This document shows positions 18,637 through 31,428 of a stretch of 64,000 bases of DNA, piece by piece. Under the pieces are notes generated by a model. That model ran no database searches, was not told the DNA's origin, and worked only from the letters and a program-made list of their open reading frames with translations. The stretch is from Actinomycetes bacterium (GTDB lineage: Bacteria; Actinomycetota; Acidimicrobiia; Acidimicrobiales; RAAP-2): assembly GCA_021778895.1 (NCBI GenBank), contig JAJYBR010000003.1, forward strand, positions 1 to 64,000, written 5' to 3'. Numbering within the stretch: the first letter of the stretch is position 1; the number at the start of each line of letters is the position of its first letter. The position numbers were made by a program, and so were the translations under genes.

Positions 18637-19625
18637 GGAGCTCGCAGCCGCACCGGACCTTCGCGGACCGGCGCGCGCGCCTCATCGACCGTGAACTGGT
18701 AGCGACTGAGGCCACGCTCGAAGCGCCGCCCCGGGTGCTGGCGATCGATCACGCGGTCGACCACTCCGGGCGCAGCGCCGTAGGGGGACGCGTCGGCCCA
18801 CGCGCGGACCAGGTCCGCTCGGTGGATCGTCACGGCCCCCTCGAAGGCAGCCGCATAGGCGTGCGCGTCCACGCCGGTCGCGCTCGGCGGCTCGAGGGAG
18901 CCGATCGGCCACAGGCGGTCCCTCTCCTCGCGCCACCGCTCCATCGCCGCCTCTCGCGACCAGTGCAGCTTGGGGGCACGCCGGTCGTCGTGTCCCGGCC
19001 ATAGGGCGCGGTAGCCCTCATCGACTCCTGCGACGTGCTCGTTCCCGCCGCGTGCCCACACGCGCCAGGAGGTCGTGGCGCTGATCTCGAAGCGCAGGGC
19101 CGCGCGGTACAGGGCATCGGCCGCGGGGAGGTGGACGCGCAGCGCCCGACCGTCCAGGACTCCGGTGTGGTGCGCCGGACGGGCTCCGACGAGCACGTGA
19201 TCGTGCAGGTGCGGCTCGCCCGCGCGGCTGATCCCGTGGGTGAATCCCACGACGTGCTCCCAGGTCGCGGCCGCCCCGAAGCGCTCCCCGTCGCGGGTGA
19301 CGGGAACCACCAATGCCCGGCGCTCGAGATAGTCCAACGCCCCACCGACCGCGAGGCGCTGGGCCGCCACGAGCGCGCCCGACGACTCCGGGTCCACCGC
19401 GAGCAGGATGGAGACCGCCCGGGGTGCCGCGAACACCATGTCGTACCCCGTCACCGAGGATCTCGGCGACGTGCGCAGCACCGCGGCCACGTCGCGCTCG
19501 GACGTCGCGTCGCCTCCGCCGCGCCACCACCACCCCGCCGCGTCCCGGTGGCCTGCGAGCTCATCGGCTCGATCATTCACGAGGTAGGAGACGTCCTGGC
19601 TCTTGCGCACCAGCAGTCGGATCAC
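18588..19625 (-). CDS. Stand-alone MobF/TrwC-type relaxase (HUH endonuclease) domain protein
   Basis: GTG at 19625 preceded by GGAGG; SSVTGYDMVFAAPRAVSILL...FTHGISRAGEPHLHDHVLVGARPAHHTGVLDGRALRVHLPAADALYRAALRFEI; no helicase domain follows. Confidence 0.83.
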   Translation of the reverse strand: MIRLLVRKSQDVSYLVNDRADELAGHRDAAGWWWRGGGDATSERDVAAVLRTSPRSSVTGYDMVFAAPRAVSILLAVDPESSGALVAAQRLAVGGALDYLERRALVVPVTRDGERFGAAATWEHVVGFTHGISRAGEPHLHDHVLVGARPAHHTGVLDGRALRVHLPAADALYRAALRFEISATTSWRVWARGGNEHVAGVDEGYRALWPGHDDRRAPKLHWSREAAMERWREERDRLWPIGSLEPPSATGVDAHAYAAAFEGAVTIHRADLVRAWADASPYGAAPGVVDRVIDRQHPGRRFERGLSRYQFTVDEARAPVREGPVRLRAPQRSRDIGRDEFSRVR

Positions 19626-19656
19626 GGGTCCCTCCGGGACCCAACGGTCGGCGCCC

Positions 19657-21591
19657 TCAGAGGCTGGCGAGCATGCGTGCGGCCACGGCGTGACCCGCCT
19701 CGCGGAAGCGGGGCGTGACCACCACCGCGCCGGCTCCGGCCTCGACCATGAGCTGGTCGAGGAACCCCTCGTTGGCCACCCGCAGGCGCACCAGATGCCG
19801 GCCATCACCGAGTGCGTGCCACTGCGCACGTGGCAGGGACTCGAACAGCCAGCGCGACGATGCCTGCACCAGGACGAGGACGTCCTCGCCGACCTCGCCG
19901 ACCTGGGTGAGCCAGTTGGTCACGGTGTCGGGCGGCCGCGCCTCGTCGGCGGCCGAGCTGGCCAGGACCGCGATGATGCGATCGATCCGGAACGTGCGCC
20001 AATCGAGATTCGTGAGGCAGTAGGCCCGGGTGTACGCGTGGCCGTTGAGGAAGCGCACCTCCCGCGGCTCGATCGTGCGATCGGTGGTCTCGCCGGTGGT
20101 GCCCGAGACGTAGCGGATCTTCATGCGCTGGTGCGCCTGTGCGGCCTCCTGCACCTGCACCTCGACCTCGTCGACGACGACCTCGTCCATCTGCACCCAG
20201 TTCTGGGCCAGGCCCTCGATCTTGTCGATCACCGCGCGCACGACGGGATCGTCGTGGATCGCCAGCGCCTCGCGCAGCGCGATGTTGATCTCGAAGAGGT
20301 CCCGCCACGTGAGAGCCGGCAGCGCCGCCGTCCCCGTGACGACCACCTCGGGCACGTAGAGGGCATCCTCGGTATCCTCGTGCTCCCAGTCGTCGCACTC
20401 CTTGATCACGTGGGCGGGAAACCCGTAGTCCCCGTGGAGGGGCTCGAAGGTCACCAGGCGATCCATGATGTGGCGCACGACGTCCTCGGCCATCCCCGAG
20501 CGCTGGGCGAGGGAGCTGAGCCGCACGCCCTCGGGCTCGAGATGCACCATGTGCAAGAGCCGCAGCGCCTGACCCAGCGTGCTGTCGGTGCTCGGCGCCT
20601 CGAAGACGACCTCCCCCACTTCGGGGACGGGACCCGCGTTGACGCCCTCCAGCCAGTCGCGCAGCGCCCGCCGCAGGACCTTGGGCCCCCGGACGCGAAC
20701 GCGATCGCCGGCCCGCAGGGCGAAGCGCAGCGCCGCCCGCAGGCTCTCGAACGTCAGTGCCACGTCGACCTCGCCCGACGGTCGTGCGTGGAGGTCGGCA
20801 TGGGTGAACTGGCGCGCGATCAGGTGCGCGTAGTTCTCACTGGTCGCGAGCTGGGCACGCACGGGCGACAGAGTCGCGCCGAACTCCGGGCGCCAGGCCC
20901 GTGCCACCGAGGCCAGGTCCTCGTCGACCTCGAAGGTCTCGTCACTGACGTGGGGCATCGACGTCATGCGCGTGAGGCGGTAGCCCTTGACCTCGCTGGA
21001 TCCCCGCACCCGGGCGACGAGGTACACCACACCGTGGAAGAGCCCGATCACCAGCGGCTCGACGACGCGGGCCCGGTTGGCCGAGGAGTGGTAGTCGAAG
21101 CGGACGACGCGGTGGAGCCGTACCGCCCGCAGGATGGGGGTGAGGTACGTCGTGTCCTCGAGCCCGCTGTCGGCTCCCGGACCCTCGTTGAAGAGGCTGA
21201 ACGCCCCCGAGGCGCCGAACCCGTAGAGGCGCAGCGCCAGCTGGATGACTCGGCGCTCGTCGTCGTCCCAGTGCAGGACCGGCGCCATCACGCTGTCGGC
21301 ATCGATCCAGTAGCCCACACCACCCTCGGGCAAGGCGATCGTCTCGATCTGCCAGCCCAACTCGCGGATGCGGACCTTGTCGCGCTCGAACTTCTGGCGC
21401 ACGGCCACCGGCGAGCCCTCGTAGGCGCGAACCTTGCGCGGCGAGCGGCCCCGCTGGGGATATTCGTCGATGAGCAACTCGTTGACGATGGTGTCCTGCG
21501 AGAGAGGATGCTCCCGCGATGCGCTCTGCAAGAGCAGGGTCAGCGCCACCAGGCGCTCGCGGCTCTCCTCGACGCTGCTGCGAACGCTCAT
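19657..21591 (-). CDS. pafBC: Fused PafB-PafC-like WYL-domain transcriptional regulator
   Basis: 644 aa with two HTH/WYL halves: KFERDKVRIRELGWQIET... and LGQALRLLHMVHLEPEGVRLSSLAQRSGMAEDVVRHIMDRLVTFEPLHGDYG. Confidence 0.8.
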   Translation of the reverse strand: MSVRSSVEESRERLVALTLLLQSASREHPLSQDTIVNELLIDEYPQRGRSPRKVRAYEGSPVAVRQKFERDKVRIRELGWQIETIALPEGGVGYWIDADSVMAPVLHWDDDERRVIQLALRLYGFGASGAFSLFNEGPGADSGLEDTTYLTPILRAVRLHRVVRFDYHSSANRARVVEPLVIGLFHGVVYLVARVRGSSEVKGYRLTRMTSMPHVSDETFEVDEDLASVARAWRPEFGATLSPVRAQLATSENYAHLIARQFTHADLHARPSGEVDVALTFESLRAALRFALRAGDRVRVRGPKVLRRALRDWLEGVNAGPVPEVGEVVFEAPSTDSTLGQALRLLHMVHLEPEGVRLSSLAQRSGMAEDVVRHIMDRLVTFEPLHGDYGFPAHVIKECDDWEHEDTEDALYVPEVVVTGTAALPALTWRDLFEINIALREALAIHDDPVVRAVIDKIEGLAQNWVQMDEVVVDEVEVQVQEAAQAHQRMKIRYVSGTTGETTDRTIEPREVRFLNGHAYTRAYCLTNLDWRTFRIDRIIAVLASSAADEARPPDTVTNWLTQVGEVGEDVLVLVQASSRWLFESLPRAQWHALGDGRHLVRLRVANEGFLDQLMVEAGAGAVVVTPRFREAGHAVAARMLASL

Positions 21592-21652
21592 CGCGCGGAC
21601 CCCCCTGGGCGACAGCGCCGCCGGAGCCAGCTCGCCGCCGGAGCCGCGACCG

Positions 21653-22147
21653 TCACGTCGCGTCGGCGCCGCCGTCGCGGCGCCACAGTCCCGAGCGTCC
21701 CCCCGACTTCTCCCACAGTGCGATGTCGTGGATCGTCATGGTGCGGTCGATCGACTTGCACATGTCGTAGATCGTGAGCGCGGCGACCGAGACGGCCACC
21801 AGTGCCTCCATCTCCACGCCCGTCCGGTCCACCGCGTCGACACTGGCCTCCACGGCGATGTCCGTGTCTCCGATCGTGAAGTTCACGTAGACGTTGCCCA
21901 CGAGCACCGGGTGCGCCATCGGCAGCAGGTCCGCCGCACGCTTGGCGGCCTGGATCCCCGCCACGCGGGCCGTCGCCAGGACGTCCCCCTTACCAACCGC
22001 ATTGGTCGCCACGGCCGCCGTCGTCGTCGGCTGCATGCTCACGCGCCCGCGAGCCAGCGCTCGCCGGACCGTCGCGTCGCCGGGGCTCAGATCGCGGGGC
22101 AGCGAGCCCTCCCGGGCAATCCGGCGCGGCGGTGAGAATTCGTCCAC
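21653..22147 (-). CDS. moaC: Cyclic pyranopterin monophosphate synthase
   Basis: KGDVLATARVAGIQAAKRAADLLPMAHPV...VDRTGVEMEALVAVSVAALTIYDMCKSID. Confidence 0.95.
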   Translation of the reverse strand: MDEFSPPRRIAREGSLPRDLSPGDATVRRALARGRVSMQPTTTAAVATNAVGKGDVLATARVAGIQAAKRAADLLPMAHPVLVGNVYVNFTIGDTDIAVEASVDAVDRTGVEMEALVAVSVAALTIYDMCKSIDRTMTIHDIALWEKSGGRSGLWRRDGGADAT

Positions 22148-22231
22148 GGCGCCATGCTACCGGGGTCGTTCGAGCGCACCTGGGGGCCGGTACACTGGCA
22201 GAAACGTGTGGGATTCTGGGAGTTCGCAACG

Positions 22232-22435
22232 ATGCCGACGTACGAGTATGAGTGTGAGCAGTGCCGCGATCGCTTCGAGATGGTGCGACACTTCTCGGAT
22301 CCCGAGTTGACCGCCTGCCCGCGCTGCGGCGGACCCGTGCGCAAGGTGATTTCGTCAGTGGGAATCGTCTTCAAGGGGAGCGGCTTCTACAAGACCGACA
22401 GCCGCAAGGCGTCCTCGACCTCCTCGGCCGACTGA
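22232..22435 (+). CDS. FmdB-family zinc ribbon protein
   Basis: MPTYEYECEQCRDRFEMVRHFSDPELTACPRCGGPVRKVIS. Confidence 0.9.
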   Translation: MPTYEYECEQCRDRFEMVRHFSDPELTACPRCGGPVRKVISSVGIVFKGSGFYKTDSRKASSTSSAD

Positions 22436-22472
22436 CCGGGGCACCCAACCACCCCCGAAACCCCCCGGTAGT

Positions 22473-24407
22473 GTGGATTCGGTGATTCTGCCGTCGATCT
22501 CATCCCCCGATGACCTGCGCGGACTCTCTTACGCCGACCTGAACCAGCTCAGCGCCGAGATCCGGACGCTCATCATCGACACGGTGACTTCGACCGGGGG
22601 GCATCTGGGGTCCAACCTCGGCGTCGTGGAGCTGACGATCGCCCTGCATCGCGTCTTCCACTCCCCCCACGACGTGATCCTCTTCGACACCGGGCATCAG
22701 GCCTACGTCCACAAGATCCTCACGGGGCGCCAGCACGACTTCTCCCGTCTGCGCCAGCGCGGGGGGTTGTCGGGCTACCCCAGCCGCTCCGAGAGCCCCC
22801 ACGACTGGATCGAGTCGTCACACGCCTCGACGGCCCTCTCCTACGCCCACGGCCTGTCCGTGGCGCTCGAGCGGCGCGGTCAGCTCGCGGGGCGGGGCGG
22901 CGACCGCCACGTCGTCGCGGTCGTGGGTGACGGTTCGCTCACCGGCGGCATGGCCTTCGAGGCGCTCAACAACCTGGGGCACGCCAACCAGCGCGTGGTG
23001 ATCGTCCTCAACGACAACGGCCGCAGCTACGCGCCGACCGTCTCGCGCCTGTCGGCGTCCCTGACGGCGCTCCGGCTCAACAAGACGTACCTCACGTGGC
23101 GCGACCGCCTGCGTCGAATGGTGCGCGGGGTGCCGGGCCTGGGCAGCGCCGCTGACCGCAGCTTCGAGAGCTTCACGACCGTGGTGCGCGAGATGGTCAC
23201 CCCCCGCACATTCTTCGAGACTCTGGGAGTGCGCTACATCGGGCCCATCGATGGTCACAACATCGCCGCCTTGGAGGCGATCCTGCGCAGCGCGAGGGAC
23301 TGGGACGGACCCATCCTCCTCCACGTCCTCACGCAGAAGGGTCGGGGCTACGAGCCCGCGGTCACCGACTCGTTGCGGATGCACGACTTCAAGCTGCCCC
23401 CGCGCCTCAACGAGGAGGACGTCGTCCCCCAGTCCTTCACCCAGGCCTTCTCCGACGCGCTGGTGACCATGGCGGACATCGACGACCGCATCGTCGCTCT
23501 CACCGCGGCCATGGCCGGCCCGACGGGCCTCCTGCAGTTCCAGCAGCGCTACCCCCGCCGCTTCTTCGACGTGGGCATCGCCGAGCAGCATGCGGTGACC
23601 GCCGCTGCCGGGATGGCCATGGGCGGCATGAAGCCGGTCGTCGCGGTCTACGCCACCTTCTTCAGCCGCGCCTTCGACCAGGCACATCTCGACGTCGGGC
23701 TGCTGAACCTGCCGGTGGTGTTCGTCTTCGACCGGGCCGGCATCACCGGTGACGACGGGCCCAGCCACCACGGCATCTTGGACATGGCGCTGTGCCTGTC
23801 GATCCCGAACGTCACCGTTTTCGCCCCCTCGAGTGCCGAGGAGGTGCCGGGGATGCTCGCGACGGCCCTCTCCATGGCCTCGCCCACCGCTCTGCGCTTC
23901 CCCAAGACGCTGCCCACGCCCTTCGACGGAAAGGTCGGCGAGGGCCGCCGGGCCCGCCAGGTCGTGCGGGGGTCGGGCGAGCTGTGCGTCCTAGCCGTGG
24001 GCAAGATGACTCCAGCGTCCTACGCGGCCCTCGACCTCATGGCCGACGCCTCGGGCGTCACCCTCTACGACGTGCGCGTGCTGCCACCGGATCCGGCCAT
24101 GATCGATGACGCGCTCGATCACCACCGCGTCATCACCGTCGAGGACGGCACGCGCCACGGCGGGGCGGGCACCTTCATGGTCTCGGCGGTGCGCGAGCGC
24201 GCCCAGGAGCGCGGCCTGCCCTTCCCGCCCACGCGGATCCTCGGGGTTCCCCGCGCGTACCTGCGCCACGATCGACCCGACAACCTGCTCGCGGACCTGG
24301 GGCTCAACCCCGCGGGGCTGGCCGAGGCGTTCACCCGCATGGTCCGCGACGAGCCCGAGTTCGCCCGCCGCCTTCCCGAGTCCCCGCGGTCCGCCTACGA
24401 GTCCTAG
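22473..24407 (+). CDS. dxs: 1-deoxy-D-xylulose-5-phosphate synthase
   Basis: GGHLGSNLGVVELTIALHRVF, FDTGHQAYVHKILTGR, VVGDGSLTGGMAFEALNN, VGIAEQHAVTAAAGMA. Confidence 0.97.
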   Translation: MDSVILPSISSPDDLRGLSYADLNQLSAEIRTLIIDTVTSTGGHLGSNLGVVELTIALHRVFHSPHDVILFDTGHQAYVHKILTGRQHDFSRLRQRGGLSGYPSRSESPHDWIESSHASTALSYAHGLSVALERRGQLAGRGGDRHVVAVVGDGSLTGGMAFEALNNLGHANQRVVIVLNDNGRSYAPTVSRLSASLTALRLNKTYLTWRDRLRRMVRGVPGLGSAADRSFESFTTVVREMVTPRTFFETLGVRYIGPIDGHNIAALEAILRSARDWDGPILLHVLTQKGRGYEPAVTDSLRMHDFKLPPRLNEEDVVPQSFTQAFSDALVTMADIDDRIVALTAAMAGPTGLLQFQQRYPRRFFDVGIAEQHAVTAAAGMAMGGMKPVVAVYATFFSRAFDQAHLDVGLLNLPVVFVFDRAGITGDDGPSHHGILDMALCLSIPNVTVFAPSSAEEVPGMLATALSMASPTALRFPKTLPTPFDGKVGEGRRARQVVRGSGELCVLAVGKMTPASYAALDLMADASGVTLYDVRVLPPDPAMIDDALDHHRVITVEDGTRHGGAGTFMVSAVRERAQERGLPFPPTRILGVPRAYLRHDRPDNLLADLGLNPAGLAEAFTRMVRDEPEFARRLPESPRSAYES

Positions 24408-24428
24408 CCGCACCGCTACGGTGACGTC

Positions 24429-24833
24429 ATGGACTTCCCGGTACAACGCAGCCTCGAGGAGTGGCGCCAGATCCTCGATCCCGAGCGCTTCGCCGTCTTG
24501 CGCGAGGCGGCCACCGAGACGCCCTTCACGGGCAGCCTCCTGACCCTCGACGACGACGGCGTCTACCGGTGCGCCGGCTGTGGCCAGCGGCTCTTCGCCT
24601 CGGACCGTAAGTTCGACGCCGGCTGCGGCTGGCCGAGCTTCGACCGCTGCGAGGACGGGTCGATCGTGGAACGGCCCGACACGTCTCTCGGGCGCGTGCG
24701 CACCGAGATCCTCTGCGCGTCGTGCGGCGGCCACCTGGGCCACGTCTTCGACGACGGACCCACCGACACGGGCCTGCGCTACTGCGTCAACTCGCTGGCA
24801 ATGAGCTTCGAGCCCGAGAGCCCCGCGAGCTAG
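24429..24833 (+). CDS. msrB: Peptide-methionine (R)-S-oxide reductase
   Basis: YRCAGCGQRLFASDRKFDAGCGWPSF...CASCGGHLGHVFDDGPTDTGLRYCVNSLAM. Confidence 0.96.
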   Translation: MDFPVQRSLEEWRQILDPERFAVLREAATETPFTGSLLTLDDDGVYRCAGCGQRLFASDRKFDAGCGWPSFDRCEDGSIVERPDTSLGRVRTEILCASCGGHLGHVFDDGPTDTGLRYCVNSLAMSFEPESPAS

Positions 24834-25683
24834 ACGTCCAGGAACCGGCGGATCGCCAGACCGGAGCCCACCGATCCGATCAGGACCCCGACGACCAGCA
24901 CGACGGCGTTGGTTCCCATCAGAGCACTGGTGGTGAGGACGAACTCGTTGTGCAGCGGATACCAGGTGTGCAGAGCCGTGACTGCACCGATGGCCACGGC
25001 CGAGCCCAGCAGCCCCTGGATGAACCCCTCGGTCATGTAGGGGATCCGGATGAACCAGTTCGTCGCCCCGACGAGCTTCATCACCGACACCTCCCGGCGC
25101 CGCGCGAAGATCGCCATGCGGATGGTGTTCAAGATCAAGACGGTGGCCGAGAGCAGCAGCACCGCGGCCAGCACCAAGAAGACGATCTGCAGGATGCGGA
25201 TGGCCCGGTTCATCTCCCGGATCTGCTGCTCGGGTGCGGTCACCTTGTAGACGCCGGGCTGGTTGGCGAAGGTCGACTCGACGACGAAGGCGTTGGAGGG
25301 CACCGTGGGGACACAGCGGAACGAGGACGGGACGTCACTGACCTTGAGGACGGTCCACTCGACCGTGGGGAGGATCTTCTTGGCCTCCTGGTAGTCCTGG
25401 GCCTGCGAGAAGAAGGCGCAGTCCTTGACGATGGGCAGGCTCTCGAGCTGGGAGCGCACGTTGACCAGCTCGCTGCTGGTCGCGGTCGGCTCCATCCATA
25501 CCGTGACGCGAGTGCCTTGCTGCCACTGGGCCGACGCCTGGGCGGCACTCTGCTTGAGCAGCAGCGCCGCCCCCACGAGCGACAGGGAGACCGCGACGGT
25601 GAGAACCGCGGCGATCGTCATGAGACGGTTGCGCCACAGGTTGCTCAGTGTCTCGCGGATGGCGTAGCGAAGGTAGACCCGCA

Positions 25684-25687
<4 letters not shown>
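24830..25687 (-). CDS. ftsX: Cell division protein FtsX
   Basis: [34 protein letters not shown]; four hydrophobic segments; adjacent to ftsE. Confidence 0.95.
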
Positions 25688-26406
<719 letters not shown>

Positions 26407-26475
26407 CCTCGACGGCCCGCCTGGCGACGGAACGGGAACCAGCCTACTGGACGGTGCGGTCGGGCAGGGCCCAGC

Positions 26476-27601
26476 TCACCGGTGCGCCCGCTGGCGCCGC
26501 AGCTCGGCCTCCATGAACGCGTCGATGTCGCCGTCCAGGACCGCGTCGACGTTTCCCGTCTCCACCTCGGTGCGATGGTCCTTGACCAGCTGGTACGGCG
26601 CCTGGACGTAGGAGCGGATCTGGGAACCCCACGCGTTGTCGGCCCGCTCACCGGTCAGGGTGTCCATCGCGGCCTGGCGCTCGGCCCGGGCCCGCTCGGC
26701 CAGCTTGGCGGTCAGGATCTGCATCGCCCGGGCCCGGTTCTGGTGCTGGCTGCGCTCGTTCTGGCAGCTGACGACGATCCCCGTCGGCAGGTGCGTGATG
26801 CGGATCGCCGAGTCCGTCTTGTTCACGTGCTGCCCGCCCGCGCCCGAGGAGCGGTAGGTGTCGATGCGCAGCTCGCGCTCGTCGATCTCGACCTCGTGGG
26901 AGTCGTCGGGCAGCAGCGGGGTGACCTCGAGGCTGGCGAAGCTCGTCTGGCGGCGGGCCTGCGAGTCGAAGGGGCTGATGCGCACCAGCCGGTGCACGCC
27001 ACGCTCGGAGGAGAGCCAGCCGTAGGCAAAGGGCCCCTTGACGATCATCGTGGCCGAGAGCAGCCCGGCCTCCTGGCCCTCGGCCACCTCGTCGATCTCG
27101 ACCCCGAATCCGCGGCGCTCGGCCCACCGCACGTACATGCGCAGCAGCATCTCGGTCCAGTCCTGGGCGTCGGTCCCGCCGGCTCCCGCGTGGAGCTCGG
27201 CGATGGCATCGTTCTCGTCGTAGGGCCCGCTCAGGAGGCTCTGGGTCTCGAGCGTGGTGAGGTCCGCCTCGAGGCGGCCAATGGCCTCACGCAGCTCGTC
27301 GAGCAGCGACCAGTCGGCCCCGCCGTCGGCCAGGGCCTGGCCCGAGAACTCGGCCAGGACGGCACAGTCATCCAGGGCCCGGCGCAAGCCGTCGAAGGAA
27401 TCGAGCTGGCTGGTCAGGCGGCCGAGCTCCTTGGTCACTTCGCGGGCGTGGTCGACATCGTTCCACAGGTCCGGCGACGCCGCCTCCTCACCCAGCGCGG
27501 CCGCCCGCTCGCGGTGCTCGTCGATGTGCAGGTAGTGCGCGGCCGCCCCCCACCGGCGCTCGAGCTCGTCGAGCGTCGCCAGAGATTCGCGCTGTGCCGC
27601 C

Positions 27602-27621
<20 letters not shown>
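26476..27621 (-). CDS. prfB: Peptide chain release factor 2 (no programmed frameshift)
   Basis: AGAGGTDAQDWTEMLLRMYVRWAERRGF...RSSGAGGQHVNKTDSAIRITHLPTGIVVSCQNERSQHQNR; continuous frame from MADPKAEAAQ. Confidence 0.96.
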
Positions 27622-30286
<2,665 letters not shown>

Positions 30287-30439
30287 GTCGTGCATCACCC
30301 TACCGGTCGGGCCGACCGTCTCGAGGGGCTGCGGCCGTCTGACCTGGTCTTTGACCCCACACCTGCCTGCAGCAGCGTCCGCGGGCCCCGCCGGCAGCCA
30401 CAGCTCTCCGGCGATCACGGCTCGCACTCCGCCGGCTCC

Positions 30440-30464
30440 CACCGGTGTCCTCGTGACACCGGTG
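30440..30464. terminator. Hairpin between glycosyltransferase gene and secA
   Basis: CACCGGTGTC-CTCGT-GACACCGGTG perfect 10-bp stem in a 299-nt intergenic region; no T-tract. Confidence 0.4.
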
Positions 30465-30585
30465 AGGCAGGACTTACTTCTAAACCGCGCCATGCTCAGC
30501 GTCCCAGAGACGCCTTACGTGGGTCGTTTCGCCCGCGGCTGGCCTCGACTTGCAACCACAGACCCGTCCGCAGCCCCGCTGCAGT

Positions 30586-31428
30586 CTACGCCGGGGGCCG
30601 CAGGCGCAGCCGGCGCACGGCCAGGACCGCCACCAGGCGCAGCCCGAGCACGACCGCCGCCAGGGGCACCGCCGCGCGGCGCCAGCCCCGCGCCGCGTGG
30701 GCCTCGAAGCGCAGCGCGCTGGCGTGGTGGGCGATGACCATCGCGGTGGCCGCGTGGCGGCGCGACAGGCCCTCCACGTGCGTCACCACCGCATCCGCCG
30801 CGGCCACCACCGACCAGCCGGCCTGGCGCACGCGCCAGCACAGGTCCATGTCCTCGGCGAACATGAAGAACCGCTCGTCGAAGCCGCCGACCGCGTCGAA
30901 GGCCGCACGGCGCACCAGCAGGCAGGCCCCTGACACCCAGTCGACACTCCCGTCGCCGCGGGGCGAACGGTAGCGACGCGTGAAGGGGTTGGTGGGCCAC
31001 CACGAGCCGAGCGCCGCGTGGGCCGCGGCCAGCAGGGGGCTGGGGAACACGCGGTGCGCGGGGTAGGTGCTGCCATCGGGACGCTCGATCGTGGGGCCGA
31101 CGATCCCGACGTGCTCGTCGGCGTCGAGGCGCGCCACAAGCGTGTCGATCGTCCCGGGGTGGATCTCCACGTCGGGATTGAGGATCAGGATGGGAGCGTC
31201 GCCCTGGCCGAGTGCGGCCACCCCGCGGTTGGCCCCCGCGCCGTATCCGAGGTTGGCCCCCGGCTCCACGACCGTGGTCGCGGCGTCGACGTAGGGCCGC
31301 GACGTCCCCGGGTCGGCATTGTCGACGACGACGACGCGCTCGATCCCCTCGGCCCGCAGCGACGCCAGGCAGGACTGGAGGGCGTCGCCCGACCGGAAGT
31401 CGACGATCACGGCGGCGACCCGGCTCAC
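30586..31428 (-). CDS. Family 2 glycosyltransferase (rhamnosyltransferase-like)
   Basis: VSRVAAVIVDFRSGDALQSCLASL...VVVVDNADPGTS...LILNPDVEIHPG...MFAEDMDLCWRVRQAGW. Confidence 0.9.
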   Translation of the reverse strand: MSRVAAVIVDFRSGDALQSCLASLRAEGIERVVVVDNADPGTSRPYVDAATTVVEPGANLGYGAGANRGVAALGQGDAPILILNPDVEIHPGTIDTLVARLDADEHVGIVGPTIERPDGSTYPAHRVFPSPLLAAAHAALGSWWPTNPFTRRYRSPRGDGSVDWVSGACLLVRRAAFDAVGGFDERFFMFAEDMDLCWRVRQAGWSVVAAADAVVTHVEGLSRRHAATAMVIAHHASALRFEAHAARGWRRAAVPLAAVVLGLRLVAVLAVRRLRLRPPA

